NCBI GenBank assembly: GCA_028289305.1
Contig: JANQQO010000235.1
Span: 1 to 28,106, forward strand
Reading direction: 5' to 3'
Length of the DNA stretch: 28,106 nt
Source of the DNA: Rickettsiales bacterium
GTDB taxonomy: Bacteria; Pseudomonadota; Alphaproteobacteria; Rickettsiales; JANQQO01
Part shown: piece after piece, positions 15,312 through 23,121 of the stretch
Numbering within the stretch: the first letter of the stretch is position 1
How the letters are laid out: each line of letters opens with the position of its first letter
The notes under the pieces: generated by a model
What the model was told of the DNA's origin: nothing
The model's input: only the letters and a program-made list of their open reading frames with translations
The model's database searches: none
Position numbers and translations under genes: made by a program

Positions 15312-16631
15312 TTATGCAAGCTGTTCCCGTTCATCTTGCTCGTCTGAATAACGCTTCAGCTTATTGCGCAAGGTACGAATCGAAATGCCTAAGATATTCG
15401 CCGCATGCGTACGATTGCCGAGGCAATGGTCCAGCGTGCTCATGATCAATTCTTTTTCCACGCTCTCCATGCTGCGCCCAACAAATTGGGAAATATCCAC
15501 CGTACCTTGTGCGTCATCACCCGCATTACCTTGTGCATCAGGCAACACGATATGCTCAGGCTCAATGCTGGTATCGCTCGCCAGCAGTACAGCACGGTGC
15601 ATCGTGTTTTCCATCTCGCGCACATTTCCCGGCCAGCTATAGTTTTTAAGATGCTCTAATGCGGCATCAGAAAGCGTTTTAGCAGGCAGGCCATTCGCTT
15701 CGGTATATTTCTTGATGAAATGTTCCGCAAACAGGGCAATATCCTCGGGACGCTCGCGCAGTGCTGGCAAATGCAAATGGATAATATTCAGGCGGAAAAA
15801 TAGATCTTCACGGAAATTGCCGTTCTTTATCTCTTCTTGCAGATCGCGGTTGCTCGTGGCGATAATACGTAAATCCAGCTTGATCGGCTTGGTGCCGCCC
15901 ACGCGATCAATCTCCTGCTCTTGAATCGCACGCAGCAGCTTGGCTTGCAGCCGCATATCCATCTCACTGATCTCATCAAGCAAGAGCGTGCCGTTATTCG
16001 CCTCCTCAAATTTTCCCACACGCCGCGTGAGTGCTCCAGTAAACGCGCCACGCTCATGGCCGAACATTTCTGACTCTAAGAGATTCTCTGGGATTGCCGC
16101 GCAGTTCACGGAGATAAACGGATGCGAGGCCCGTTTGCTGTTTTGGTGAATAAAACGCGCCATCACTTCCTTCCCTGTGCCAGATTCGCCGGTGATCAGC
16201 ACATTGGCATCGGAAGGCGCGATTTGCTTGGCCATATCGACCAGCGTTTTCATCGCTGCAGAAGCATAAATAATCGCGTCAGATTCTTCTGTAATCGCTT
16301 CTAGCACCGCCGCGATCAGCGCTTCATCTGGGGGCAGGGGGATGTATTCTTTGGCACCAGATTTAATAGCATTTGCTGCTGCAGTACTATCTGCATCAAA
16401 CCCAAAGCCTACAACAGGGATGGCGATGTGTTCACGTTCCAGATCGGCCACGAGCTTTTTAATATCCAGCGACACGTCTATCAAAATAAGATCCGCACCC
16501 TTGCCAGAGCAGAGTAGGGTGATCGCCGCATCTGTATCAGGAGCCTGGGTAACGCCCGCACCACGCGATTGCGCCATTTTGCTCGCAAGGTCCAGGTGCC
16601 GCTCGGGCTTGCCGATAATCAATAGTCGCAT
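15312..16631 (-). CDS. flbD: Sigma-54-dependent flagellar transcription activator FlbD
   Basis: A 439-residue activator of sigma-54 RNA polymerase. In Caulobacter, FlbD (controlled by FliX) switches on late flagellar genes and represses the fliF operon. An atypical receiver-like domain (1-115) is followed by the AAA+ domain with Walker A GESGTGKE (148-155), the sigma-54-contact loop GAFTGA (195-200) and Walker B LLLDE (216-220). A Fis-type helix-turn-helix (about 395-430, NRTHAANILGISIRTLRNKL) ends it. The receiver keeps Asp52 but lacks the acidic pair near residues 8-9 (it reads GKPE), so classical phosphorylation is doubtful. The identification as FlbD rather than a general NtrC-type regulator rests on its place between motA/fliN and flhA. 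Confidence 0.92.
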   Translation of the reverse strand: MRLLIIGKPERHLDLASKMAQSRGAGVTQAPDTDAAITLLCSGKGADLILIDVSLDIKKLVADLEREHIAIPVVGFGFDADSTAAANAIKSGAKEYIPLPPDEALIAAVLEAITEESDAIIYASAAMKTLVDMAKQIAPSDANVLITGESGTGKEVMARFIHQNSKRASHPFISVNCAAIPENLLESEMFGHERGAFTGALTRRVGKFEEANNGTLLLDEISEMDMRLQAKLLRAIQEQEIDRVGGTKPIKLDLRIIATSNRDLQEEIKNGNFREDLFFRLNIIHLHLPALRERPEDIALFAEHFIKKYTEANGLPAKTLSDAALEHLKNYSWPGNVREMENTMHRAVLLASDTSIEPEHIVLPDAQGNAGDDAQGTVDISQFVGRSMESVEKELIMSTLDHCLGNRTHAANILGISIRTLRNKLKRYSDEQDEREQLA

Positions 16632-16652
16632 TTATGTCGTTCCCAATTCTAA

Positions 16653-16668
16653 TGGCTTATCAAAGCCA
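16653..16668 (-). repeat. Small hairpin between motA and flbD
   Basis: TGGCTT-TGAT-AAGCCA on the minus strand forms a 6-base stem with a 4-base loop in the 59-base gap between the motA stop and the flbD start. There is no T-tract. It may affect relative expression of motA and flbD, or mean nothing. Confidence 0.3.
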
Positions 16669-16690
16669 GCTGCCCATATCAGGGCGTCTC

Positions 16691-17476
16691 TTAAGAAAAA
16701 TATTTCACCCGCCGCGATGGTGGCAGCAGGGCGTTTAGTAGCATTTCCAGCCGCCGCGGATTTTCCTTCTTCCCAATCGAGGAGACCGCCACGGTGTAAA
16801 TATTCATAATCATCATTTCTTCTTGCGAGTTACGCTCTAGCTTGGAGGCGAGCGGCGCAAAAAACATATACGCCAAAATAGCGCCATATAATGTCGTCAG
16901 CAGTGCTAACGCCATCGCAGGACCAATATTAGAAGGGTCATCAAGATTGCCCAGCATCTGCACCAACCCAATCAACGTACCAATCAACCCCATTGCCGGC
17001 GAAATTTCGGATGCTTTACGCAAAATCGAGGCGCCCTTGCGGTGGCGCTCCAGCATTGCCTCCATCTCTTCACGCATCATGCGTTCGGCCTCTTCATGCG
17101 GAATGCCATCAATCACAAAATATAATCCTTTGCGGAAAAAACTGTTACGGTTCAGCAAATCATGATGTTTCTGCAGGCCAAGCAATCCTTTTTTGCGCGC
17201 TACTTCAGCCACTTCTAGGGAATTGTTTGCGGATCGGCTTGGGTTTTCGGAAGGGTAGAATATGGTGCGGATTAAAAGCTTAATCATGCGCAGAAATTCT
17301 GAAAAGGTGAAACACGCAATCGTCAAGACGCAGGTGCCACCGACAACAATGAGGAAAGATTTTGTATCCAAGAAAGGCAGAATATCGCCGCCAAGGGATA
17401 TCGCCATGACAACAAGGCTGAATGCTGCGGCGATACCAATAAAGGTAGAGAAATCAGTTATAAATGAGTGTCTCAT
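16691..17476 (-). CDS. motA: Flagellar motor stator protein MotA
   Basis: A 261-residue stator subunit that, with MotB, conducts ions and pushes on FliG. Four membrane helices are visible: about 10-29, 38-58, 158-177 and 188-208. The conserved proline before helix 3 is Pro160 in ISPAMGLIGTLIG. The cytoplasmic loop between helices 2 and 3 has the Arg115/Lys116 and REEMEAM stretch that corresponds to the FliG-contacting charged residues. The start codon overlaps the fliN stop by four bases (ATGA), so translation is coupled to the switch protein. No motB gene is adjacent. A TolQ/ExbB homologue is unlikely because of the MotA-type loop and the context. Confidence 0.93.
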   Translation of the reverse strand: MRHSFITDFSTFIGIAAAFSLVVMAISLGGDILPFLDTKSFLIVVGGTCVLTIACFTFSEFLRMIKLLIRTIFYPSENPSRSANNSLEVAEVARKKGLLGLQKHHDLLNRNSFFRKGLYFVIDGIPHEEAERMMREEMEAMLERHRKGASILRKASEISPAMGLIGTLIGLVQMLGNLDDPSNIGPAMALALLTTLYGAILAYMFFAPLASKLERNSQEEMMIMNIYTVAVSSIGKKENPRRLEMLLNALLPPSRRVKYFS

Positions 17477-17826
17477 CTATTATTCTCAGATTTAAGGATT
17501 TCTGTCATCGTGATGCCAATGCGATCTTCTACAATCACCACTTCGCCTTTGGCAATCAGACGATTATTCACATACACATCCACCGCTTCTCCCACTTTGC
17601 GCTCTAGCTCTACCACAGCGCCGCGGCCCAGTTTCAACAGCTGACTGATGGGCATGGTTGTTTTGCCCAGCACCACAGACACTTCAACAGGAATTTCGTA
17701 GACGGCCTCAAGGTTCATACCTTCGCCTTCTTCGCCCATTGCATCGGCGACTACATCATCTACCGCGGTGCCTTCTTCTGCACCCTCTTCCGGTTGTTCT
17801 GCGTCTTCAGCTGCTTCTTCTGCCAT
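17473..17826 (-). CDS. fliN: Flagellar motor switch protein FliN
   Basis: A 117-residue C-ring component that, with FliM and FliG, sets rotation direction and binds export cargo via FliH. A very acidic N-terminal tail (about 1-38, Glu-, Ala- and Gly-rich) precedes the SpoA domain (about 42-115), with the family motifs EIPVEVSVVLGKT, LKLGRGAVVELE and NNRLIAKGEVV, and the final IGITMTEIL. AAGGA lies 6 bases before the ATG. It follows fliH after 53 bases and overlaps motA by 4. The acidic tail resembles the extended N-termini of alphaproteobacterial FliN. fliM is absent from the window. Confidence 0.96.
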   Translation of the reverse strand: MAEEAAEDAEQPEEGAEEGTAVDDVVADAMGEEGEGMNLEAVYEIPVEVSVVLGKTTMPISQLLKLGRGAVVELERKVGEAVDVYVNNRLIAKGEVVIVEDRIGITMTEILKSENNR

Positions 17827-17879
17827 ATGCGTTCCTTAATTAATCCGAGTGTTTCGGGTTTGTCTTGTCCCTAGTTATA

Positions 17880-18539
17880 CTATGATTTTCCTAGACCTTC
17901 TAACACTTTTTCTATCTGTTCCCAGAGCGCAGCGCTATCCACCAAGGCACCGCCATTTTCCCACTCAATGCGGCAATCTGCTTCGGCGATATCGGCGATG
18001 CCACGTACCTGTATTTCCGTTTCCAGGCCATGTTCTTTGGCTTTTGCACTGCAGATTTCTTGTGCTTTCTGTGCTAAGGACTCATGCACGGTCAGCACCA
18101 CCTTTTTTTCAGAGAAAAGATGCGTCATGCACCGCGCCACCGCATCTTCAATGATGCTCTGAGGATCTTCTTTTAGCGCAGGTTCTGCCACTTTCTTGGC
18201 AATCGCCAGCCCAAGCTTTAATGTATCTGCGGTCTTTTGTTCTACCAATGCGGCATAGTCTTGGTTGAATGCGGCAACTTTTTGCGTGGCCTCGGTAATT
18301 ACTTGCAGCAACTGCTGATCGAGGGCAAAGCGTTCTTGCTTACCTTCTGCCACGCCTTTTTCATGCGCCTCACGTGCACCGCGCTCATAGCCCTTCTTCT
18401 CTGCAGCGTCTAAATCTTTTTGTGTGAATTTCTTTGGCAGTGGGGCGCTGGCAGGTGGCTGATAGCTCGGCGCTGCAGGGGATGACGCATCACCATGCTG
18501 CTCAATAGGAGGAAATTGAAAAGGTGTAATATTTGACAT
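17880..18539 (-). CDS. fliH: Flagellar assembly protein FliH (FlbE in Caulobacter)
   Basis: A 219-residue regulator of the flagellar export ATPase FliI, placed between fliG and fliN exactly as flbE is in Caulobacter. A Pro-rich N-terminus (1-40) is followed by a charged helix with GxxxG-like repeats (YERGAREAHEKGVAEGKQE, about 51-69), a hallmark of FliH, and a C-terminal domain with AIAKKVAEPAL and CRIEWENGGALVDS, typical of FliH/YscL. It begins 4 bases after the fliG stop without an evident ribosome binding site, so reinitiation after fliG is likely. Sequence conservation of FliH is low, so position adds much to the call. Confidence 0.88.
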   Translation of the reverse strand: MSNITPFQFPPIEQHGDASSPAAPSYQPPASAPLPKKFTQKDLDAAEKKGYERGAREAHEKGVAEGKQERFALDQQLLQVITEATQKVAAFNQDYAALVEQKTADTLKLGLAIAKKVAEPALKEDPQSIIEDAVARCMTHLFSEKKVVLTVHESLAQKAQEICSAKAKEHGLETEIQVRGIADIAEADCRIEWENGGALVDSAALWEQIEKVLEGLGKS

Positions 18540-18543
18540 ACGC

Positions 18544-19563
18544 TTAATAAATCAGTTGTTCTTCTTCATCATCGCTAGCAATAGTAATCTCGCCTGCATC
18601 GGCCATTTCTTTTGCGCTCATTACAATGGCCATCTGTGCCTCATCCACATCACGAATGCGCACTGGCCCTTTGTTTTCCATATCCTCTTTGAGGATTTTT
18701 GAAGCGCGTTCGGACATGTTGGAAAAGAATAGCTCACGCAATTTGTCATTCGCGCCCTTAAGCGCAGTCGCTAGCTTATCGTTATCTGCCTTGCGGATAA
18801 TTGCCTGAATGCCCGCGTTATCTACATTCAGCAGATCATCAAAGGTGAACATCAACTCACGAATACGCTCAGCCGAATCAGGCTCCTTATTATCGAGCAA
18901 TTCCATAAACTTGCCTTCTGTGTTGCGATCGAAATTGTTAAAAATCTCCGCAATCATCTCAAAACTATCTTGCTTTTTCGTAGTTGCTAAATTGGTCATG
19001 AACTCGGCTTGCAGCGTTTTTTCTACGCCGGCTAACACTTCGCGCTTCACAGGATCCATGGTGATCATGCGCATAATGACTTCGAGGGAGAATTCTTCTG
19101 GCAATACGCTAAGCACCCGTGCTGCTTGGCTGGAACGAATCTTGGTGAGCACCAGCGCAGCGGTTTGCGGGTATTCATTTTTTAAGTAATTCGCGAGCAC
19201 TTCCTCGCTGACATTGCTTAGCTTATCCCAGGTGGTGCGCCCAGCCGGGCCGCTAATATCTTCCATGATGACGTTCACACGCTCTTTGCCGAGCGCTTTT
19301 TCCAGCAGTTTTTCTACCGCCTCCATGCTGCCAACGACATCACCACCCATCGACATTTCTTCTACAAACTCAACCATGAGCTTTTCTGCCGTTTCTGACT
19401 TAATGGATCCCAGATTAGACATGGTGTGTGAGATTTCCTTTATCTCCTCTTCGGTCATCAGGGCAAAGATTTTTGAGGCAGCTTCTTCTTCAATCGACAT
19501 TAAAATAACAGCGGCTTTCTGCGCCCCCGTCATTTTATCGCCACTCCCTTTTTTTCGTGCCAT
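18544..19563 (-). CDS. fliG: Flagellar motor switch protein FliG
   Basis: A 339-residue C-ring protein that joins the MS ring (through FliF) to the stator and generates torque. The N-terminal domain starts AQKAAVILMSI; the middle domain carries EYPQT (130-134), the local form of the EHPQT motif. The C-terminal torque domain has the charged helix region FDDLLNVDNAGIQAIIRK and MSERASKILKEDME, with RIRDVDEAQ near the end. Length and order match normal FliG. It starts 36 bases after the fliF stop and ends 4 bases before fliH. Confidence 0.98.
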   Translation of the reverse strand: MARKKGSGDKMTGAQKAAVILMSIEEEAASKIFALMTEEEIKEISHTMSNLGSIKSETAEKLMVEFVEEMSMGGDVVGSMEAVEKLLEKALGKERVNVIMEDISGPAGRTTWDKLSNVSEEVLANYLKNEYPQTAALVLTKIRSSQAARVLSVLPEEFSLEVIMRMITMDPVKREVLAGVEKTLQAEFMTNLATTKKQDSFEMIAEIFNNFDRNTEGKFMELLDNKEPDSAERIRELMFTFDDLLNVDNAGIQAIIRKADNDKLATALKGANDKLRELFFSNMSERASKILKEDMENKGPVRIRDVDEAQMAIVMSAKEMADAGEITIASDDEEEQLIY

Positions 19564-19599
19564 CCTATCTATGCTCTAAGCGGTGATTTGCAATAGTTG

Positions 19600-21228
19600 C
19601 TATGTTTTTTGTGCGAGCCATGAGCGAATTACCGCCAATGTCTCGTCTGGATTATTATCTACTAAATCGTTAATCTTTTTTGCAGAAGCCCCTTCCATCT
19701 TGGTCTGTATCTGTTCTACATCAATATTTTCTTCCGGCGGCAGGTCAGGTATATCACCTGCTGGTACCGCACCTCCACCACCACCCGCATCTGCTACGGC
19801 CGTGGCCGGTGCATGCTCAAATGCGCGATTCACCACCGGTTTTATTACCAGCAGAATGGCTAGAATGGCGACGATGCCAATAACCAAGGTTTTAAGGATA
19901 CTGGCGAGATCACGCTTCAGCCAGTCAAAGGGCGTTTCATCCACCACGAAATCATCAAACCCACGGGAGAACGGCATGTTTACAATCTCTATCGTATCAC
20001 CGCGCGCTTCGTCGAACCCAATGGCGGTGCGTACGAGGGTGCGCAACTGCTCCAATTCTTCGTCACTGCGCGGTTGGTAGTTATTTTCATTGGTTTCTTC
20101 GTTGAATTCATACGTGCCATCTACCAACACAGCCACCGATACGCGTTCCACTTTGCCCACCTCGCTCACATGGTTAGTGATCGTTTTTGAAATTTCAAAA
20201 TTCGTGGTCTCGTTGATGCGTTCGGTAGAGCTGGTGCTGGTGGAGCCGCCAGCCGCAGGCCCATCCAAATTCTCTGGCAAGTTATTCGCCACACTCACAT
20301 TACCGCCATCGGTGCCATCAGACGCGCTTTCAATCTCCTCGGTTGTTTGTACAGAGCGTGCTACTTGCCCATCTGGGTCATAAATTTCTGAGTTGCTTAC
20401 CTTGCGATCAAAGGCGATCTCGGCCGATACCTCAGCGCGCACGCGACCTACGCCCACAGATTGCTCCAATAGGTTTTCTACCGTTTGCTTGACCCGCCGT
20501 TCATAAGTTACTCGAAATTCTTCGGCGTTGGAGGCCATCACCCCAGCAGATAAATCTCCATCCTCGCCTTCCATGCCGCCCTTGGCCAGGAGCTTCCCGG
20601 TACTATCCACCACCGTAATGCGATTCACTCTAAGGCCTGGCACTGCGGTGGCCACTAAATGCGTAACGGCGGCGATTTCCTGCCGTGTGGGCTTTTGCGT
20701 ACGGTTTTTCTGCGTTAGAATCACCGAAGCAGAGGGCTCCACCCGTTTACGGCTGAATACCCGGCGCTTCGGCACCACTAAATGCACGCGCGCCGCGGCA
20801 ATGCTATCAAAGGAGGAGATCGTACGCGCCAATTCGCCTTCCAGCGCGCGCAATAGATTGACATTATGCACGAAAGTAGAGGTGCCTAAGCTCTCTGATT
20901 GGTCAAATATCTCATACCCCACAATTGAGCCCTGCGAAGGCAGGCCTTTCTGCGCGAGTAACATGCGCAGGCGCAGCACGTCATTGGTGGGCGCTAAGAT
21001 TTGTGTGCCATTCGCGGTTACTTCATACGGCACACCCATGCGTTCTAACTCAGAGATAATCTCGCCGCCATCTTCCAGCGACAGATTGCTATATAAAGGA
21101 GAAAGTACGGGCGCTGCGAGGCGCATTGAAAGCAGTGCAAACAGTCCGAGCATAATCACGCCCACGAGCCCTAGTGCAAAAACACGCATAGGCCCCATAC
21201 CCTCTACTGTTCGCATCATCGCGTTCAT
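19600..21228 (-). CDS. fliF: Flagellar MS-ring protein FliF
   Basis: A 542-residue protein that forms the membrane-embedded MS ring, the base on which the flagellum is built. A short cytoplasmic N-terminus precedes membrane helix 1 (about 17-38). The periplasmic ring domains follow (YscJ-like part with SNLSLEDGGEI and EVTANGTQI; ALEGELARTI is a family block), then membrane helix 2 (about 440-460) and a C-terminal FliG-binding tail ending VIRSWLAQKT. I placed the start at the ATG at 21228 because MNAMMRTVEGMGP fits other alphaproteobacterial FliF N-termini. A TTG at 21240 with GGAGG 11 bases upstream is the alternative. It is the first gene of the operon, behind a good sigma-70 promoter. Confidence 0.95.
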   Translation of the reverse strand: MNAMMRTVEGMGPMRVFALGLVGVIMLGLFALLSMRLAAPVLSPLYSNLSLEDGGEIISELERMGVPYEVTANGTQILAPTNDVLRLRMLLAQKGLPSQGSIVGYEIFDQSESLGTSTFVHNVNLLRALEGELARTISSFDSIAAARVHLVVPKRRVFSRKRVEPSASVILTQKNRTQKPTRQEIAAVTHLVATAVPGLRVNRITVVDSTGKLLAKGGMEGEDGDLSAGVMASNAEEFRVTYERRVKQTVENLLEQSVGVGRVRAEVSAEIAFDRKVSNSEIYDPDGQVARSVQTTEEIESASDGTDGGNVSVANNLPENLDGPAAGGSTSTSSTERINETTNFEISKTITNHVSEVGKVERVSVAVLVDGTYEFNEETNENNYQPRSDEELEQLRTLVRTAIGFDEARGDTIEIVNMPFSRGFDDFVVDETPFDWLKRDLASILKTLVIGIVAILAILLVIKPVVNRAFEHAPATAVADAGGGGGAVPAGDIPDLPPEENIDVEQIQTKMEGASAKKINDLVDNNPDETLAVIRSWLAQKT

Positions 21229-21336
21229 ACGGTAAACCAACTATATCAGCGCCTCCATGAGCAATACACATGGCAAAACGCGGTATTTTTAGTAATGTTC
21301 CCAACGATCCCATTACCATATATAGGATCAGTCCCG

Positions 21337-21365
21337 TTTATAACCCCAATATATTGTGTTGTAAA
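21337..21365 (-). promoter_or_regulatory. Sigma-70-type promoter of the fliF operon
   Basis: On the minus strand TTTACA (21360-21365, 5/6), a 17-base spacer and TATAAA (21337-21342, 5/6) form a near-consensus promoter. The spacer holds the palindrome CAATATATTG. The leader is about 100 bases. No TTAA-N7-TTAA CtrA box or good sigma-54 -24/-12 pair was found nearby, unlike Caulobacter, where CtrA controls fliF. Confidence 0.55.
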
Positions 21366-21401
21366 CCGTTTTTCATGCGTTTTTCAGATAGCGTTATGGG
21401 G

Positions 21402-21422
21402 TTTGCCACGCTTTGTGGCAAA
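21402..21422. repeat. Perfect inverted repeat between rpmG and fliF
   Basis: TTTGCCAC and GTGGCAAA are 8-base arms around a 5-base centre (GCTTT). As RNA it is a strong hairpin 74 bases after the rpmG stop. It could end rpmG transcription although it lacks a following T-tract, or be an operator 37 bases upstream of the fliF -35. A second weaker stem (CTGGCCGA/TCGCCAG, with a bulge) lies at 21464-21483. Confidence 0.5.
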
Positions 21423-21495
21423 AGCAACACGATTTTATGAAAAGGGATGTCAGAGAGTGTGAACTGGCCGACAAGATCGCCAGCAAAAAAGGACG

Positions 21496-21663
21496 CTATT
21501 TCAGCTTTTCTTCCTTAAACTCCACGTGTTTACGTACCACGGGGTCGTATTTCCGGAAGTTCAGTTTCTCGGGCTGCTTTTTTGGGTTCCGCTTTTTCAC
21601 GTAATAAAAGCCCGTGTTTGCGGTGCTGACCAATTTTACGAGTATGGTATTTTTCTTCGCCAT
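21496..21663 (-). CDS. rpmG: 50S ribosomal protein L33
   Basis: A 55-residue basic protein translated from the ATG at 21663: it begins MAKKNTILVKLVSTANTGF and continues with YYVKKRNPKK and the typical KLNFRKYDPVVRKHVEFKE-type C-terminal block. This is ribosomal protein L33, a small component of the large subunit near the exit site. The Cys pairs of the zinc-binding L33 form are absent, so it is the zinc-independent type. It is monocistronic, on the same strand as fliF but with its own promoter and 267 bases away, so not part of the flagellar operon. AAGGA upstream is a plausible, slightly distant ribosome binding site. Confidence 0.95.
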   Translation of the reverse strand: MAKKNTILVKLVSTANTGFYYVKKRNPKKQPEKLNFRKYDPVVRKHVEFKEEKLK

Positions 21664-21694
21664 AAGAATAGCATTCCTTGCGTTAAGGCGCTGA

Positions 21695-21722
21695 AACCTA
21701 CACGATTTTTATCAACTGTCAA
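21695..21722 (-). promoter_or_regulatory. Sigma-70 promoter of rpmG
   Basis: On the minus strand a perfect TTGACA (21717-21722) is followed after 16 bases by TAGGTT (21695-21700). The -10 is weak but the -35 and position are good, giving a leader of about 25 bases. Confidence 0.5.
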
Positions 21723-21832
21723 GTAAGAAAGCACAGTCACGCCTCCAAACACACAGATTTTTTGTCTTCCACCATAAAGAGCTTGCGATCAGCAGGCGAT
21801 GTGACGTAATACTATGCGCTATATCGTCGTCA

Positions 21833-21838
21833 TATAAT
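21833..21838 (+). promoter_or_regulatory. Candidate -10 box of the degenerate-EAL gene
   Basis: A perfect TATAAT lies 24 bases before the GTG start at 21862. There is no recognisable -35 at the right distance, and the leader would be very short. Confidence 0.3.
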
Positions 21839-21861
21839 ATGAACGTGAGAGATAAACGCGG

Positions 21862-23079
21862 GTGATTGTCGTTACACAAAACGCAGAAGCGAAATTGCTG
21901 GATGTTGTCCGTGATTTAAAAGGCGATGTCGGCGATAACTACGCGCTCTATTTTCACCTCACCGCGCTGCAAGAACAGCATCGCAGCGATTTCCAAATTA
22001 AAATTGCCGTGAATATTTTAAACGATGTGTTCCGCGATTCGGAAGGCATTGTGGTGCTCTCTCGCGCTGGTGATGTGTTTGTTGTCTATCACGGCAGCGA
22101 TAAGGCCCTGCTAGAAAAAGCGATTTTCCAGCTGCGCTATCTATTTGTGGATGACCCGCTCGCCAATCATCCTGATGGGTCGGAAAATGAAGATTTCTGC
22201 ACCATGTATGATCTCAGCTTCCAATGGCGCGCGTTTTTTAGCCTATGTAATGACCTGTTGGGCGAATCTACCAAACAAGAAAAAGAGGAAGAGGTTAACA
22301 AGCAACAGATTGAGGAAAGAAAAACGGCGCGTAATCTGAATCCAAAGCGCTTGATTCAAGTGATGGATGCGCTCGATACGATCGATCTGGGCTTAGCGCT
22401 GCGTCGCCAGCCCATCTGCGCGAAGCCTAATCAGCAAGAGTTCCGCGTGGTGTTTGAAGAAATGTATATCAATATCGGCCATCTCAGCACGCTCCTTGGC
22501 GGGCAATATAACTTGGTCAGCAATCGTCCGCTGTTTAAATATCTGACATTGGAGCTCGATGCGTATATTTTGCAGTTATTAAAAACGCGTCCGGAGGTTT
22601 ATCTACAGCGGCCTGTAAGCTTAAACCTCAATTTAGAAACCGTGCTTTCGGATATGTTTGTTGAGTTTAGTGAGCAGGTGGAGGCAAAAAAGCGATCGAC
22701 TATTGTGCTAGAGATTCACGTGGGTGATGTATTTGGCAATATGCCGCTATTTATGAAGGCGCAGGAATTGGCGCATCGCTATGGGTATAGGATCTGTATT
22801 GATGGGCTCACCGATGTGAGTTTTGTACAAGTAGACCGCGAAAAATTAGGATTCGATTTGGCAAAGCTGCAGTGGAACGCTGATATGGTTGCTGATTTGG
22901 AGACAGAAGAGAATAAGCGATTAGCCGAAGCTATTCGTGTTTGCGGGTCCAATCGTATGATTTTATGTTGGTGTGACAGCGTACATGCGATAGATTATGG
23001 CCATGCATTGGGGATTTCGCTTTTCCAAGGGCGCTATCCTGACCGGTTGCTCGATCCAGAAGCAACTGTTATTAATTAA
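21862..23079 (+). CDS. Degenerate EAL-domain protein, probably non-catalytic
   Basis: A 405-residue soluble protein starting with GTG. Residues 1-130 form an unrecognised domain (DNYALYFHLTALQEQH, later LRYLFVDDPLA). A Glu/Lys-rich linker (134-158) leads to a C-terminal region (about 175-400) that aligns by eye with the EAL phosphodiesterase fold: RRQPI, FEEMYI at the EAL position, NLNLE, LEIHVGDV, CIDGLTDVS at the DDFG position, and a final FQGRYPD like the QGxxF end. Several metal-binding residues are lost: the second Asp of DDFG is Gly315, the Asp of K-x-D is Gln337, and the AEGVE motif is CWCDS. It is therefore probably a binding protein rather than an enzyme. The next gene, 42 bases on, is a degenerate GGDEF protein; the two are likely co-transcribed. 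Confidence 0.7.
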   Translation: MIVVTQNAEAKLLDVVRDLKGDVGDNYALYFHLTALQEQHRSDFQIKIAVNILNDVFRDSEGIVVLSRAGDVFVVYHGSDKALLEKAIFQLRYLFVDDPLANHPDGSENEDFCTMYDLSFQWRAFFSLCNDLLGESTKQEKEEEVNKQQIEERKTARNLNPKRLIQVMDALDTIDLGLALRRQPICAKPNQQEFRVVFEEMYINIGHLSTLLGGQYNLVSNRPLFKYLTLELDAYILQLLKTRPEVYLQRPVSLNLNLETVLSDMFVEFSEQVEAKKRSTIVLEIHVGDVFGNMPLFMKAQELAHRYGYRICIDGLTDVSFVQVDREKLGFDLAKLQWNADMVADLETEENKRLAEAIRVCGSNRMILCWCDSVHAIDYGHALGISLFQGRYPDRLLDPEATVIN

Positions 23080-23121
23080 ACTATTGGTATTAATCAAATC
23101 AGGTAGATGGAGTTATAAACT

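Noticed and set aside
20528..21235. Plus-strand open frame of 235 codons opposite fliF
   Set aside because: Antisense shadow of fliF without domain or ribosome binding site.
21261..21275. Sigma-54-like -24/-12 element (TGCCAT-N5-TTGCT, minus strand) upstream of fliF
   Set aside because: The essential GG of the -24 element reads GC, and transcription would start inside or after the GGAGG sequence upstream of fliF. The sigma-70 match at 21337-21365 is better.
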